Origin: DATGMP01 sp035293565
GTDB lineage: Bacteria > Pseudomonadota > Alphaproteobacteria > BOG-932 > Roseiterribacteraceae
Length of the DNA: 61,310 bases
Reading direction: 5' to 3'
NCBI GenBank assembly: GCA_035293565.1
Contig: DATGMP010000089.1
Span: 1-61,310, forward strand
Made by a program: the position numbers and the translations under genes. Position 1 is the stretch's first letter; every line of letters starts with the position of its first letter. A model generated the notes under the pieces. The model was given only the letters and a program-made list of their open reading frames with translations. It was not told where the DNA came from and searched no databases. Positions 25,055 through 33,875 of the stretch are shown piece by piece.

Positions 25055-26212
25055 ATGTTCAGTCTACGCGACAAATACGCCATCGCCGGGATCGGCTGGA
25101 CCGAATTCTCGAAGAATTCGGGCCGCACGGTTCGCAGCCTTGCCTCAGAGGCTTGCCTCAGGGCGATCCAGGATGCCGGGCTGACAGCCAAGGACATCGA
25201 CGGCTTCGTCAGCTTCAACTTCAATGATTCGGTGCCGGCCATCGCAGTCGCGACCGAGATCGGCGTGCCGGCGGCGGGATATGCGGTCGATTTTCTGGGC
25301 GGCGGCAATGCGGCCAATCTGATCATCCTGACGGCGGTGGCGGCGATCGAGGCTGGGCTGGCGAAAAATGTGCTTTGCTATCGCGCGATGAACGGCCGCT
25401 CCGGTTTCCGTCTCGGCGGTGGCCGCGAGCTCGCTGCGCACGGCATCACCCAATACACCGCGCCCTTCGGCTGGATCACCTACCCGCAGGCGATGGCGAT
25501 GTGGTGCCGGCGTCATATCATCGAGTACGGCACGACGGCGGAGCAGCTGGGAGAGGTTGCAGTCACCTTTCGCCGGAACGCGTCGATCAATCCGCGCGCG
25601 ATGCAGCGCACGCCGATCACGATGGACGATTACATGGCGTCCAAGATGATCGTCGAGCCGTTCCGGATACTCGATATCTGCCTGGAGACGGACGGCGCCT
25701 GCGCCGTGCTGGTGACCAAGGCCGACCGCGCCGCCGATATGCGGAACAAGCCGGTCTACATCATGGGCGGCGCCTATGGCGGCGGCCCCGATCAAGGAGA
25801 GGATCTGTTCGACGCGATCCGCTGGCCCGACCATTCGCACAATTATGCGAAATACATCGCCGACGATCTTTGGAAGAGCGCCGGCGTCGGTCCCGAGGAC
25901 ATCGACGTTGCCGAGATCTATGATTGCTTCACCTACTCGATCCTGATGCAGCTCGAGGGGTTGGGCTTCTGCAAGGAGGGCGAGGGCGGGCCGTTCGTGC
26001 AAGGCGGACGCATTGCGAAGGGCGGGGAGCTGCCGCTCAACACGCACGGCGGGCTGCTGTCGGAGGGCTACATCCACGGTCTCAATCACGTGATCGAGGC
26101 GGTGCAACAATTGCGGGGCGAGGCCGGCCCCCGCCAGGTGCCGGGGGCGGAGATCTGTCTCACCACCGCGGGTGCGATGACCTGCGGCAGCGCGCTCGTG
26201 CTGAGGAACTGA
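25055..26212 (+). CDS. Thiolase-fold protein of the SCP-x/Ltp type, lacking the acylating Cys
   Basis: A 385-residue thiolase-superfamily protein. The usual nucleophilic cysteine segment (C-G-S-G) is replaced by DFLGGGNAAN at residues 79-88. The rest fits lipid-transfer-type thiolases, with EIYDCFTYSILMQLEGLGF and a glycine-rich end, TAGAMTCGSALVL. Cys-less homologues such as Ltp2 work as aldolases that release side-chain units in steroid breakdown, together with a DUF35 partner. A DUF35 gene follows here after 4 bp, so a retro-aldol complex is the best guess. Confidence 0.88.
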   Translation: MFSLRDKYAIAGIGWTEFSKNSGRTVRSLASEACLRAIQDAGLTAKDIDGFVSFNFNDSVPAIAVATEIGVPAAGYAVDFLGGGNAANLIILTAVAAIEAGLAKNVLCYRAMNGRSGFRLGGGRELAAHGITQYTAPFGWITYPQAMAMWCRRHIIEYGTTAEQLGEVAVTFRRNASINPRAMQRTPITMDDYMASKMIVEPFRILDICLETDGACAVLVTKADRAADMRNKPVYIMGGAYGGGPDQGEDLFDAIRWPDHSHNYAKYIADDLWKSAGVGPEDIDVAEIYDCFTYSILMQLEGLGFCKEGEGGPFVQGGRIAKGGELPLNTHGGLLSEGYIHGLNHVIEAVQQLRGEAGPRQVPGAEICLTTAGAMTCGSALVLRN

Positions 26213-26216
26213 GCTC

Positions 26217-26630
26217 ATGAGCTATATGAAGCCCCTTCCCGCACCCGATCCGGAAAGCCGACCGTTCTGGGAAGGCTGTCATGCCCACAAATTGCTGATC
26301 GTCCGCTGCACGAATTGCGGTACATATCGCTTTCCGGCGACGAGCTTCTGCGCCCATTGCGGTTCGCCCGATCACGAATGGGTCGAGGCGAGCGGCAAGG
26401 GCAAGGTGTTCAGCTGGATCGTCGTGCGTCATCCGGTGCCGAAGGATATCTATGCCGACGCGGTGCCCTATGTCGTCGCGCTGGTCACATTGGATGAGGG
26501 TGTGCGGATGCCGACGAACATCGTCGATTGCCCGCCCGAAGAGGTGACGGCCGACATGCGGGTGACGGTCGGCTTCCGCGACGTGACGCCCGAGATCTCG
26601 CTGCCGGTCTTCTCGCCGGATCGGAGCTGA
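26217..26630 (+). CDS. DUF35 zinc-ribbon/OB-fold protein
   Basis: A 137-residue protein with an N-terminal helix, a zinc ribbon (Cys31, Cys34, Cys45, Cys48) and an OB-fold domain (from about residue 60). DUF35 proteins bind CoA thioesters and partner thiolases, aldolases or hydratases. It directly follows the Cys-less thiolase gene, which is the arrangement expected for a two-protein complex. Confidence 0.93.
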   Translation: MSYMKPLPAPDPESRPFWEGCHAHKLLIVRCTNCGTYRFPATSFCAHCGSPDHEWVEASGKGKVFSWIVVRHPVPKDIYADAVPYVVALVTLDEGVRMPTNIVDCPPEEVTADMRVTVGFRDVTPEISLPVFSPDRS

Positions 26631-26632
26631 GC

Positions 26633-28039
26633 TTGCCCGTGAGCGCCGCCACGCCATTCGATGCATCGCCGCTGCTGAAGCGCGCGCTCACGCGGACGCG
26701 GCCGGAGCTGGAAGCGCTGCAGCTGGCCAAGCTGCGGCGCCAGCTTGAGCGGCTTTACGCCACCAGCGCTTACTATCGCGGCCTCATGGACGAGGCGAAG
26801 CTCAAGCCGGATGAGATCGCCTCTCTCGATCTCTTTCGCGAGCGCTTTCCCACATCCGACAAAGCGTCGTTCCTCGCCGACCAGCAGAAGAGCCCGCCTT
26901 TCGGCGGGCGGCTGGGTATCGCGCGCGAGGAGGTGGCGCTGGTCAACATGACCGGCGGTACGTCGGGCCAAGGCCAGGAGATTTACGGGCGCAGTCAGCG
27001 CGATGTGCACATGCTGGGCTATCTGCACGCGATGCCTTGGTTCATGGCGGGTCTCAGGCCCGGGCATATTGCCGTCAATTGCGTGCCGGCCGGCGGCATG
27101 ACGACCGGCGGCTGGGGGCCGGGCGAAGGACTGAGAGTCGTGGGCGCCACCGCCTTTCATGTCGGCGGCAATCTCTCGACCGACGCCAAGATCGATCTGA
27201 TGCTGAAGCTGGGCGAGGTGAATTTCATCTATGCCTCGACCAATTATCTGCACACGCTGACCGAAGCGCTCGCCAAGCGCGGCATCGAGCCCAAGGACGC
27301 CTTCCCGAAGATGGCGGGCCTCTTCATCGCCGCCGAAGGCTATCCGATCGAATGGGCGATCGAGATCGAGCGTCGTTGGGGTTGCGGGCTGCAGGAGGGC
27401 TACGGCAGCACGCAATGCGCGGGATTCGGCGGCTCGACTTGCAACAAGGGCGTGGTGACCGACGACGGCAAGCGCGGCCTGATTCATCTGTTCGAATGGG
27501 AGACGATGTTCGAGATCGTCGATCCCGAAACCATGCAGCCGACGGCGCCCGGCGAGCTCGGCGAAATGGTGGTGACCAACCTCTCGATCGAAGGTTCGCC
27601 CGTGATCCGCTTCCGCACCGGCGACGCCGCGCGGTTCGTGCCCTGGCAGGAAGCCGGCGGTCCTGGCTGCTGGAACGCGATCGAATGCGGGACGATCGGC
27701 CGCTTCGATGATATGATGAAGATCCGCGGCAACAATGTCTGGCCGTCCATGATCGACGCTGCAATCTTCGCGCATCCCGAGGTCTCGGAATATGCCGGCC
27801 GCGTCTTCACCGACCCCGACGGCAAGACCGAGGTCGAGGTCCGCTTCGCGCTGACCGACCGCGCGAAGCATCTTTCGCGCGACGAGCGCAGCCGCCTCAT
27901 CGATTCGCTGCGCCAAGGGATCAAGGAGCGCACGAACGTCTGGATGAAGGTCACCGAGGTCGATCGCGCCAAGCTTCCCGAATTCACTTACAAGGCGCGC
28001 CGCTGGATCGACGAGCGGCAGCAGGGATACAGGCTGTGA
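26633..28039 (+). CDS. Phenylacetate-CoA ligase-like adenylate-forming enzyme
   Basis: A 468-residue PaaK-type ligase. N-terminal helices (LRRQLERLYATSAYYRGLMDEA) precede the phosphate loop NMTGGTSGQG. The motifs EGYGSTQCAGFGGSTC and FRTGDAARF follow, and the C-terminal domain contains MKIRGNNVWPSMIDAAI. It probably activates an aryl- or cycloalkyl-acetic-type acid to the CoA ester. The start is taken as TTG at 26633, because GGAG lies 6 bp upstream and the DUF35 stop is 2 bp away; GTG at 26639 is the alternative. The stop overlaps the next small ORF. Confidence 0.9.
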   Translation: MPVSAATPFDASPLLKRALTRTRPELEALQLAKLRRQLERLYATSAYYRGLMDEAKLKPDEIASLDLFRERFPTSDKASFLADQQKSPPFGGRLGIAREEVALVNMTGGTSGQGQEIYGRSQRDVHMLGYLHAMPWFMAGLRPGHIAVNCVPAGGMTTGGWGPGEGLRVVGATAFHVGGNLSTDAKIDLMLKLGEVNFIYASTNYLHTLTEALAKRGIEPKDAFPKMAGLFIAAEGYPIEWAIEIERRWGCGLQEGYGSTQCAGFGGSTCNKGVVTDDGKRGLIHLFEWETMFEIVDPETMQPTAPGELGEMVVTNLSIEGSPVIRFRTGDAARFVPWQEAGGPGCWNAIECGTIGRFDDMMKIRGNNVWPSMIDAAIFAHPEVSEYAGRVFTDPDGKTEVEVRFALTDRAKHLSRDERSRLIDSLRQGIKERTNVWMKVTEVDRAKLPEFTYKARRWIDERQQGYRL

Positions 28040-28215
28040 GCCGCGCGCCCGTGCAGACAGACGACGAGATCCTCGAAGCGATGCTTGCCGAGGCCGAAAA
28101 GCTTTGCACGACCGACGATGCGCTGCTTCAGGGCCAGTATCGCCACTTGCGTGAGCGTATCCGGGCGCTGATCGAGCTTCGACTCTGCGCTCGTATGGAC
28201 GCCCCGCGATCATGA
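28036..28215 (+). CDS. 59-residue hypothetical protein, coupled on both sides
   Basis: A short ORF filling the space between the PaaK-like ligase and the SDR. Its GTG start overlaps the ligase stop by four bases (GTGA), and its stop overlaps the SDR start (ATGA). The 59-residue product is soluble, helical and charged (DDEILEAMLAEAEKLCTTDD, then RHLRERIRALIELRLCARM). It has no known motif. The double coupling in an operon argues that it is translated. A role as a small subunit or adaptor is speculation. Confidence 0.6.
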   Translation: MSRAPVQTDDEILEAMLAEAEKLCTTDDALLQGQYRHLRERIRALIELRLCARMDAPRS

Positions 28216-28976
28216 CCGACCGCTTTCGCCTCGACGGATCGGTCGCAATCGTTACCGGCGCCGGCGGCGGGATCGGGTCCGCCGGCGCGCTGGCGCTGGC
28301 CGAAGCCGGGGCGGACATCGCGCTCATGGGGCGAAACAAGGCGAAGCTCGAACAAGCGGCGAAGGACGTCGAGGCGACCGGACGACGAGCACTCATCGTC
28401 GAGGCCGACGTCACCGACGAAGCGGGCGTCGCGGCCGCCGCAAAGGCGATTCTCGATGCCTTCTCCAAGGTCGACATCCTGTTCAACAATGCCGGGATCA
28501 CGTCGCCAAAGACCCTGTGCGCCCTGCCGCTCGACGAGTGGCAGCGGGTCATCGACACCAACCTGACGGGCGCCTATCTCTGCGCGCGCGTCTTCGCGCC
28601 CGGCATGATCCAGCAGCGGCATGGACGGATCATCAATATGGGATCCGTGCTGTCCGGCCGCGGCATGGCAAATCGCACCGTCTATTCGGCCAGCAAGGCG
28701 GGCCTCGCGAATTTCGGCGCGGCGCTCGCCTTCGAGCTGGGGCCGTACGGCGTCACGGTGAACACGATCGGCGCCACCGTCATGGTGACCGACCTCAACC
28801 GTGAGCTCATCCAGACGCAGCCGCAGCTTTATCAGCGAGTCCTCGACCGCACCGCGCTCGGCCGCCTGGGCGAGATCGAAGATGTTACGGGCGTGCTCGT
28901 GTTCCTCGCCTCCGATGCCGCACGGTTCATCACCGGTCAGACGATCTTCGTCGATGGCGGCTATACGGCCGGCTAG
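28212..28976 (+). CDS. Short-chain dehydrogenase/reductase
   Basis: A 254-residue classical SDR. The cofactor motif TGAGGGIG (residues 15-22), NNAG, and the catalytic YSASK are intact. The substrate pocket follows VNTIGATVMVTDLN. It oxidises or reduces a hydroxyl group with NAD(P), here probably a 3-hydroxyacyl-CoA. It is the last gene of the 24251-28976 operon. Its stop TAG and that of the opposite-strand flavoprotein share one CTAG. Confidence 0.93.
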   Translation: MTDRFRLDGSVAIVTGAGGGIGSAGALALAEAGADIALMGRNKAKLEQAAKDVEATGRRALIVEADVTDEAGVAAAAKAILDAFSKVDILFNNAGITSPKTLCALPLDEWQRVIDTNLTGAYLCARVFAPGMIQQRHGRIINMGSVLSGRGMANRTVYSASKAGLANFGAALAFELGPYGVTVNTIGATVMVTDLNRELIQTQPQLYQRVLDRTALGRLGEIEDVTGVLVFLASDAARFITGQTIFVDGGYTAG

Positions 28977-31024
28977 AGTCGGTTCGCGAGTTCCGCCCCC
29001 TCATAGACGGCTTTGACGATCAGGCCGAGGCCGGTGGCGTCGCCGATGGCGCGCGACGGGAGGCCGGCCGCAACAAGCGAGTCGTGGAGGCTCGTATCCG
29101 CGACGGGCTCACCCGCGACGATGACGGTGTCGGCGCGGACCAGACTCTTCTTGCCGACGATCCGAACTTCGACTCCCGCCGGCACGATCGCGATCGGCTC
29201 GGCGCAGCTGTTGATCGATACATGCAGACGTTCGAGCCGCCATTCATGCTCGAGCCTGCGCTTGGGGCCGATCTCGGGCGCGATCAGCTCGCCGGGCGCC
29301 AAGATCGCGACGTCGCGACCGCGCTTGGCGAGGAATTCGGCGAGCTCGATCGCGGCCAGATCGCCGCCGACGATCGCGACCCGCTTGCCGATCGGCAGCC
29401 ACCAATCGGCGAGCCTGCGGATGCGCGCCGGCGTGGCGTGGCGATCGATGAGCGTTCCCGCTTGCGCGATCCCGAACTTGATCCATCCCGGCAAGCCGCG
29501 CGCATCGCGCACATCTTCGCCGTTGGCGAGCTTGCGCAGATCGGCGCCGGTGAGGACGTGCGGCAGATCGATGCCGGGGATCATGGGCAGCGCGAGCTTC
29601 GCGCCGGTCGCGACGACGACCGCGTCCGGCGACAGCGATCGGATCGTGTCGGCATCGGCCGTGGCGCCAAGACGGATCTCGATTCCCGGATTCGCCATCT
29701 GTCCGAGCAGGAAATCGAGGAGCCGGCCATTGTCGGCGTGGACGGTGGAGGCGAGCGTCAGCGACCCGCCGAGCCTGCGGCGCCGCTCGATCAGCGTGAC
29801 GCGGTGACCGCGCAGCGCAGCCACGCGCGCGGTTTCCATGCCGCCGGGGCCGCCGCCGATCACGACGATTCGCTTCGGCGCGCTCGTGCGCTGGTAATCC
29901 AGCGCCTGCTCGCGTCCGCTTGCGGCGTTGACCGCGCAGGCCATCTTCGATTCGGTCGGCCAGAGAAACATCGAATCGATGCAATTCTCACATGAGATGC
30001 AGCGGCGAATGTCTTTGAACCTTCGCGATGCGACCTTCGCCGGCAGGTCGGGATCGGCGAGCAACGGACGCGCCATCACGATCATGTCGGCTTTCTCTTG
30101 CTGCAGGATCTGCTCGGCATATTCAGGATCGTGGATGCGGCCCACCACCATCACCGGCACGTCGACCGCGCGCTTGATCGCCTCGGCTTGGGGCACGTTG
30201 TAGCCGTTGACGTATTCGTTGCCGCAAACGATCTCGGACACGGTGCGGTCGCTGACGCCGCCTGAAATATGGAAGGCATCGACGCCGGCCTCGACCAGCA
30301 GCGGCGCGATCCGCGCCGTGTCGTAAGAGGCGCGGCCGCCCGGCAGGCGCTCGAAGCCGGAGATGCGCAGCGTGATGGGGAAGTCCTTGCCCGCCACTTC
30401 CTTGATCCGCCGCAGCACGCGGGTCAGCATGCGCGTGCGGTTCAGGGTCGTGTCGGCGCCGTATTCGTCCTGGCGGATGTTGCGCACCGGCGACAGGAAA
30501 GTGCCGAGGAGCATGTAGCCATGCGCGGCGTGCAACTCCATGCCGTCATAGCCGGCCTCGCGCGCCCGGCGCGCGGCCTGCGCATATTGCTCGACGATGC
30601 CGTCCAGCTCTTCGATGGCAAGCTGCCGCGACGGCACGCTGGTCGAGGCGCCGAGCACGACGCTGGGGCCGACCGATTGGCCGCCGAAGTAAAGCCAGGT
30701 CAACGATTCCGGACCTGGATGGGTAATCTGCGGCTGCACCTTCGCGCCGTACTCATGCAGCCGATCCGTCAGTCGCCGATGGCCCTCGATATATTCGTCG
30801 GCGCCGAGGGTCAGCGATTGCGGCTGATATTTCTCCTTCACGTCGACCGTGCAGACCTCGACGGTGATCAGCCCGACCCCGCCCTTGGCCCGCGCCTCGT
30901 GAAAGGCGATCAGCCTGTCGGAGACCGTCTGGTCGTCATTGCCGTAATTGGTCGTCATCGGCGACAGGACCATGCGGTTCTTGAGCCGCATCGGGCCGAT
31001 GCTGATCGGCGACAGGAGTTTCAA
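28973..31024 (-). CDS. Old Yellow Enzyme-type flavin/Fe-S oxidoreductase (dienoyl-CoA reductase/TMADH-like)
   Basis: A 683-residue three-part enzyme. An FMN-binding TIM barrel fills about residues 1-345, with ELHAAHGYMLLGTFLSP. The iron-sulphur cysteines follow in RCISCENC...C spacing C-x2-C-x2-C-x14-C. A C-terminal FAD/NAD(P) module starts at IVVIGGGPGGME. It likely reduces a conjugated enoyl-CoA or demethylates an amine; the cysteine spacing is closer to trimethylamine dehydrogenase than to FadH. The start is TTG with AGGGGG 8 bp before. It is divergent from the 31224 operon and probably shares its operator. Confidence 0.9.
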   Translation of the reverse strand: MKLLSPISIGPMRLKNRMVLSPMTTNYGNDDQTVSDRLIAFHEARAKGGVGLITVEVCTVDVKEKYQPQSLTLGADEYIEGHRRLTDRLHEYGAKVQPQITHPGPESLTWLYFGGQSVGPSVVLGASTSVPSRQLAIEELDGIVEQYAQAARRAREAGYDGMELHAAHGYMLLGTFLSPVRNIRQDEYGADTTLNRTRMLTRVLRRIKEVAGKDFPITLRISGFERLPGGRASYDTARIAPLLVEAGVDAFHISGGVSDRTVSEIVCGNEYVNGYNVPQAEAIKRAVDVPVMVVGRIHDPEYAEQILQQEKADMIVMARPLLADPDLPAKVASRRFKDIRRCISCENCIDSMFLWPTESKMACAVNAASGREQALDYQRTSAPKRIVVIGGGPGGMETARVAALRGHRVTLIERRRRLGGSLTLASTVHADNGRLLDFLLGQMANPGIEIRLGATADADTIRSLSPDAVVVATGAKLALPMIPGIDLPHVLTGADLRKLANGEDVRDARGLPGWIKFGIAQAGTLIDRHATPARIRRLADWWLPIGKRVAIVGGDLAAIELAEFLAKRGRDVAILAPGELIAPEIGPKRRLEHEWRLERLHVSINSCAEPIAIVPAGVEVRIVGKKSLVRADTVIVAGEPVADTSLHDSLVAAGLPSRAIGDATGLGLIVKAVYEGAELANRL

Positions 31025-31170
31025 GGCGCAGTCCCCCTTTTTTTGGCTTATGCGCGATTGATGTCAGCCTGCTGGAGCACCGGCAAGGCAGATGCATTGG
31101 CGGGACTGACTGGCCTGTCATAATGAGCCATGCTTGTGATCCCGCGTGGTAATTATGTCCGGCTGTTGAG

Positions 31171-31181
31171 TTGTCGGACAA
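31171..31181. promoter_or_regulatory. Candidate FCD-regulator operator, copy 2
   Basis: TTGTCGGACAA, followed by T, is the exact reverse complement of the 12-bp core at 24214-24225. It lies between the divergent flavoprotein (starts 31024) and SDR (starts 31224) genes. The sharing of the site suggests that the FadR-type protein encoded at 23322 also controls these transcripts. Confidence 0.65.
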
Positions 31182-31223
31182 TGATGCGGCATGTTAGAAG
31201 AGCCCCCGAGCCCGGATAGACCC

Positions 31224-32015
31224 ATGCACGAGCAATCCAAGCCCTTGAAATCCTTGTTTGACCTATCAGAGCAGGTGGCGGTCGTCACCGGCGGGTCTCG
31301 CGGCTTGGGGCTGCAGATCGCGGAGGCTCTCGGCGAGTATGGCGCCACGGTCATCCTCACCGCGCGCAAGCCAGCCGAACTGGCCGAGGCCGTGGAGCAT
31401 CTGCAGGGGCTCGGGATCAAGGCGGAATCCTATGCCGGCGATATGGGGAAGCAGGAGAGCGTGACGGCCTTCATCGACTGGCTGGGCCAAGCGCATGACC
31501 GCGTCGACATACTCGTCAACAACGCGGGAACGAGCTGGGGCGCGCCCGCCGAGGATCATCCGATCGAGGGGTGGAACAAGGTGATGGCGCTCAATCTCAC
31601 CGGCCCCTTTCTGCTGACTCAGGCGATCGGGAAGAAATGGATGATCCCGAAGGGCAAGGGGCGCGTGATCAATGTCGCGTCGGTCGAGGGGCTCCAGGGA
31701 CATCACCATTCGATGGGCGGCATGCTGGCCTATTCGACCAGCAAGGGCGGGCTCATCAATTTCACCCGCGCGCTCGCCGCCGAATGGGGCCGCTACGGCA
31801 TCACCGTGAATGCGCTGGCGCCGGGCTATTTTCCGTCCAAGCTCACCGAGTGGATCCTGCAGCGGATCGAGACCTTCGTGGTCGAGCACACGCCCTTGGG
31901 CAAGCTCGGCAACGACAATGATCTGAAAGGCGCGGCGCTGCTGTTCGCGTCCGATGCGGGCGGTCATATCACCGGGCAGGTTCTCGCCATCGACGGCGGC
32001 GCCACGATCATCTGA
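31224..32015 (+). CDS. Short-chain dehydrogenase/reductase
   Basis: A 263-residue SDR with TGGSRGLG, NNAGTSWG, the catalytic YSTSK (about residue 175) and a C-terminal IDGGATII. It oxidises or reduces a hydroxy or oxo group with NAD(P). The ATG at 31224 is preferred for length; an ATG at 31191 would begin 10 bp after the operator. It opens an operon with an acyl-CoA dehydrogenase (12 bp gap) and a thiolase, so a 3-hydroxyacyl-CoA dehydrogenase role is likely. Confidence 0.92.
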   Translation: MHEQSKPLKSLFDLSEQVAVVTGGSRGLGLQIAEALGEYGATVILTARKPAELAEAVEHLQGLGIKAESYAGDMGKQESVTAFIDWLGQAHDRVDILVNNAGTSWGAPAEDHPIEGWNKVMALNLTGPFLLTQAIGKKWMIPKGKGRVINVASVEGLQGHHHSMGGMLAYSTSKGGLINFTRALAAEWGRYGITVNALAPGYFPSKLTEWILQRIETFVVEHTPLGKLGNDNDLKGAALLFASDAGGHITGQVLAIDGGATII

Positions 32016-32026
32016 GCGATCCGCCC

Positions 32027-33829
32027 GTGTCCTTCATCGATCCCCGCGGCCTCGCTTTTCTGCTCTACGATTGGCTCGGTGCCGACCGCCTGCCGGAGCG
32101 GCCGCGCTTCGCAGAGCATTCGCGCGAGACCTTCGACGCGATCCTGGAGCTGAGCGCGCAGCTCGCGACCGACGAATTCGCGACTCATTCGAAGAAATCC
32201 GATCGTGAGGAGCCCGAGCTGATCGGCGGCCAGGTGCGTGTGATCCCCGAGGTCAAGCGCGCGCTTGCGGCTTACGCCGAAGCCGGACTGTTCGCGGCCT
32301 CCTTCGACCATGCGCATGGCGGGCTGCAGCTTCCGCATCTGCTGCTGACCGCCTCCTGGGCGCATTTCATGTCGGCCAATGTGGCGACCGCGGCCTTTCC
32401 GATGCTGGCGGCGGCGAATGCGCGCGTGATCGTGCGCTTCGGCACTGCGGCTCAGATCGCCGCCTTCGCGCTGCCCGAGATCGAAGGCCGCGCGCTCGGG
32501 ACCATGTGCCTCTCCGAGCCACAGGCCGGCTCGTCTCTCGCCGACATCAAGACTCGCGCCGAGCGCGACGGCGAGGATGCATCCGGTCGCCGCTATCGCC
32601 TGACCGGCAACAAGATGTGGATCTCGGGCGGCGACCACGACATCACCGAGAACATCATCCATCTCGTGCTGGCGAAGATTCCGGGACCGGATGGCGCGCT
32701 CATCTCCGGTACCGCGGGCATCTCGCTCTTCATCGTGCCGAAGATTCTAGCCGACGGCGAGCGCAACGATGTCAGCGTCGCGGGCCTGAACCACAAGATG
32801 GGTTATCGCGCGATCCCGAATTGCCTGCTCAATCTGGGCGAGGGCACAGCTTACAAGCCGCAGGGGCGGGCGGGAGCGATCGGCTATCTCGTCGGCGAGG
32901 AGGGGCAGGGGCTCGCGATCATGTTCCACATGATGAACGAGGCCCGGATCGCGATCGGACTCGGCGCTGCGGCGCTGGCTTGCCGCGGCTATCGCCAGTC
33001 GCTCGATTATGCGCGCGAGCGGCCGCAGGGTCGCGCGCTGGGCAGCCGCGATCCGTCGGCACCGCAAGTGCCGATCATCCGGCACCCTGACGTGAGGCGG
33101 ATGCTGCTCGCCGAGAAGGCTTATGCCGAGGGCGCGCTGGCGCTGGTCCTCTATGCGGCCAAGCTGGTGGACGACGAGGCGACACATCCCGATGCGGCCG
33201 AGCGCGCCCGGTCGGGGGCGCTGCTCGGGCTGCTGACGCCGGTTGCGAAGAGCTGGCCGTCAGAGTTCGGACTCGCGGCCAACGATCTCGCGATCCAGAT
33301 CCATGGGGGATACGGCTACACCCGGGATTTCGACGTCGAGCAGACTTACCGCGACAACCGGCTGAACCCCATTCATGAGGGCACGCACGGCATCCAGGCG
33401 ATCGATCTCGTCGGCCGGAAGATCCTGCGCGACAAAGGCGCCGGGCTCGTGCTGCTGGGCGAGGAGATCGCGAAAACCGCCGCTTCCGCCCAGTCGCGCC
33501 AGCTGCTCGCCGGGTACGCGGCCGCTCTGGAGAAGGCCTGGGATCGAGCACGCTCCGCGGCGGAAACGCTGATCGACCTCAACGATTCGGCGCGAGCCCA
33601 GGAGAACGCGTCGGCTTTCTTGAGCGGCTTCGGCCATGTCGTGGTCGCATGGCTGTGGCTCGACCAGGCGGTTGCGGCGATGGCTTTACCTGACGATATG
33701 TTTCGTAAGGGTAAGCTTCACGCCTGCCGGTATTTCTTCGAGGCCGAGCTGCCGAAAGCGGCGCAGCATCTGGCCTTTGTCGCCGCATTGAACGATGTTG
33801 CGGCGTCAATGCCCGAAGAGGCCTTCTAA
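32027..33829 (+). CDS. Acyl-CoA dehydrogenase, long (about 600 aa) type
   Basis: A 600-residue FAD enzyme of the long acyl-CoA dehydrogenase group (AcdA/DMSP-type), with an extra C-terminal helical domain. Seen are the FAD/substrate segment TMCLSEPQAGSSLADIKT, the loop KMWISGGDHDITENI, and the catalytic base region HEGTHGIQ, with Glu at the MCAD Glu376 position. It introduces the 2,3 double bond of acyl-CoA. The start is GTG, 11 bp after the SDR stop. Electrons go to an electron-transfer flavoprotein that is not encoded nearby. Confidence 0.93.
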   Translation: MSFIDPRGLAFLLYDWLGADRLPERPRFAEHSRETFDAILELSAQLATDEFATHSKKSDREEPELIGGQVRVIPEVKRALAAYAEAGLFAASFDHAHGGLQLPHLLLTASWAHFMSANVATAAFPMLAAANARVIVRFGTAAQIAAFALPEIEGRALGTMCLSEPQAGSSLADIKTRAERDGEDASGRRYRLTGNKMWISGGDHDITENIIHLVLAKIPGPDGALISGTAGISLFIVPKILADGERNDVSVAGLNHKMGYRAIPNCLLNLGEGTAYKPQGRAGAIGYLVGEEGQGLAIMFHMMNEARIAIGLGAAALACRGYRQSLDYARERPQGRALGSRDPSAPQVPIIRHPDVRRMLLAEKAYAEGALALVLYAAKLVDDEATHPDAAERARSGALLGLLTPVAKSWPSEFGLAANDLAIQIHGGYGYTRDFDVEQTYRDNRLNPIHEGTHGIQAIDLVGRKILRDKGAGLVLLGEEIAKTAASAQSRQLLAGYAAALEKAWDRARSAAETLIDLNDSARAQENASAFLSGFGHVVVAWLWLDQAVAAMALPDDMFRKGKLHACRYFFEAELPKAAQHLAFVAALNDVAASMPEEAF

Positions 33830-33875
33830 GGCCCGCCGCAAATCAGGATGTGGGATTCGCTATCTGGAGGTTTTG

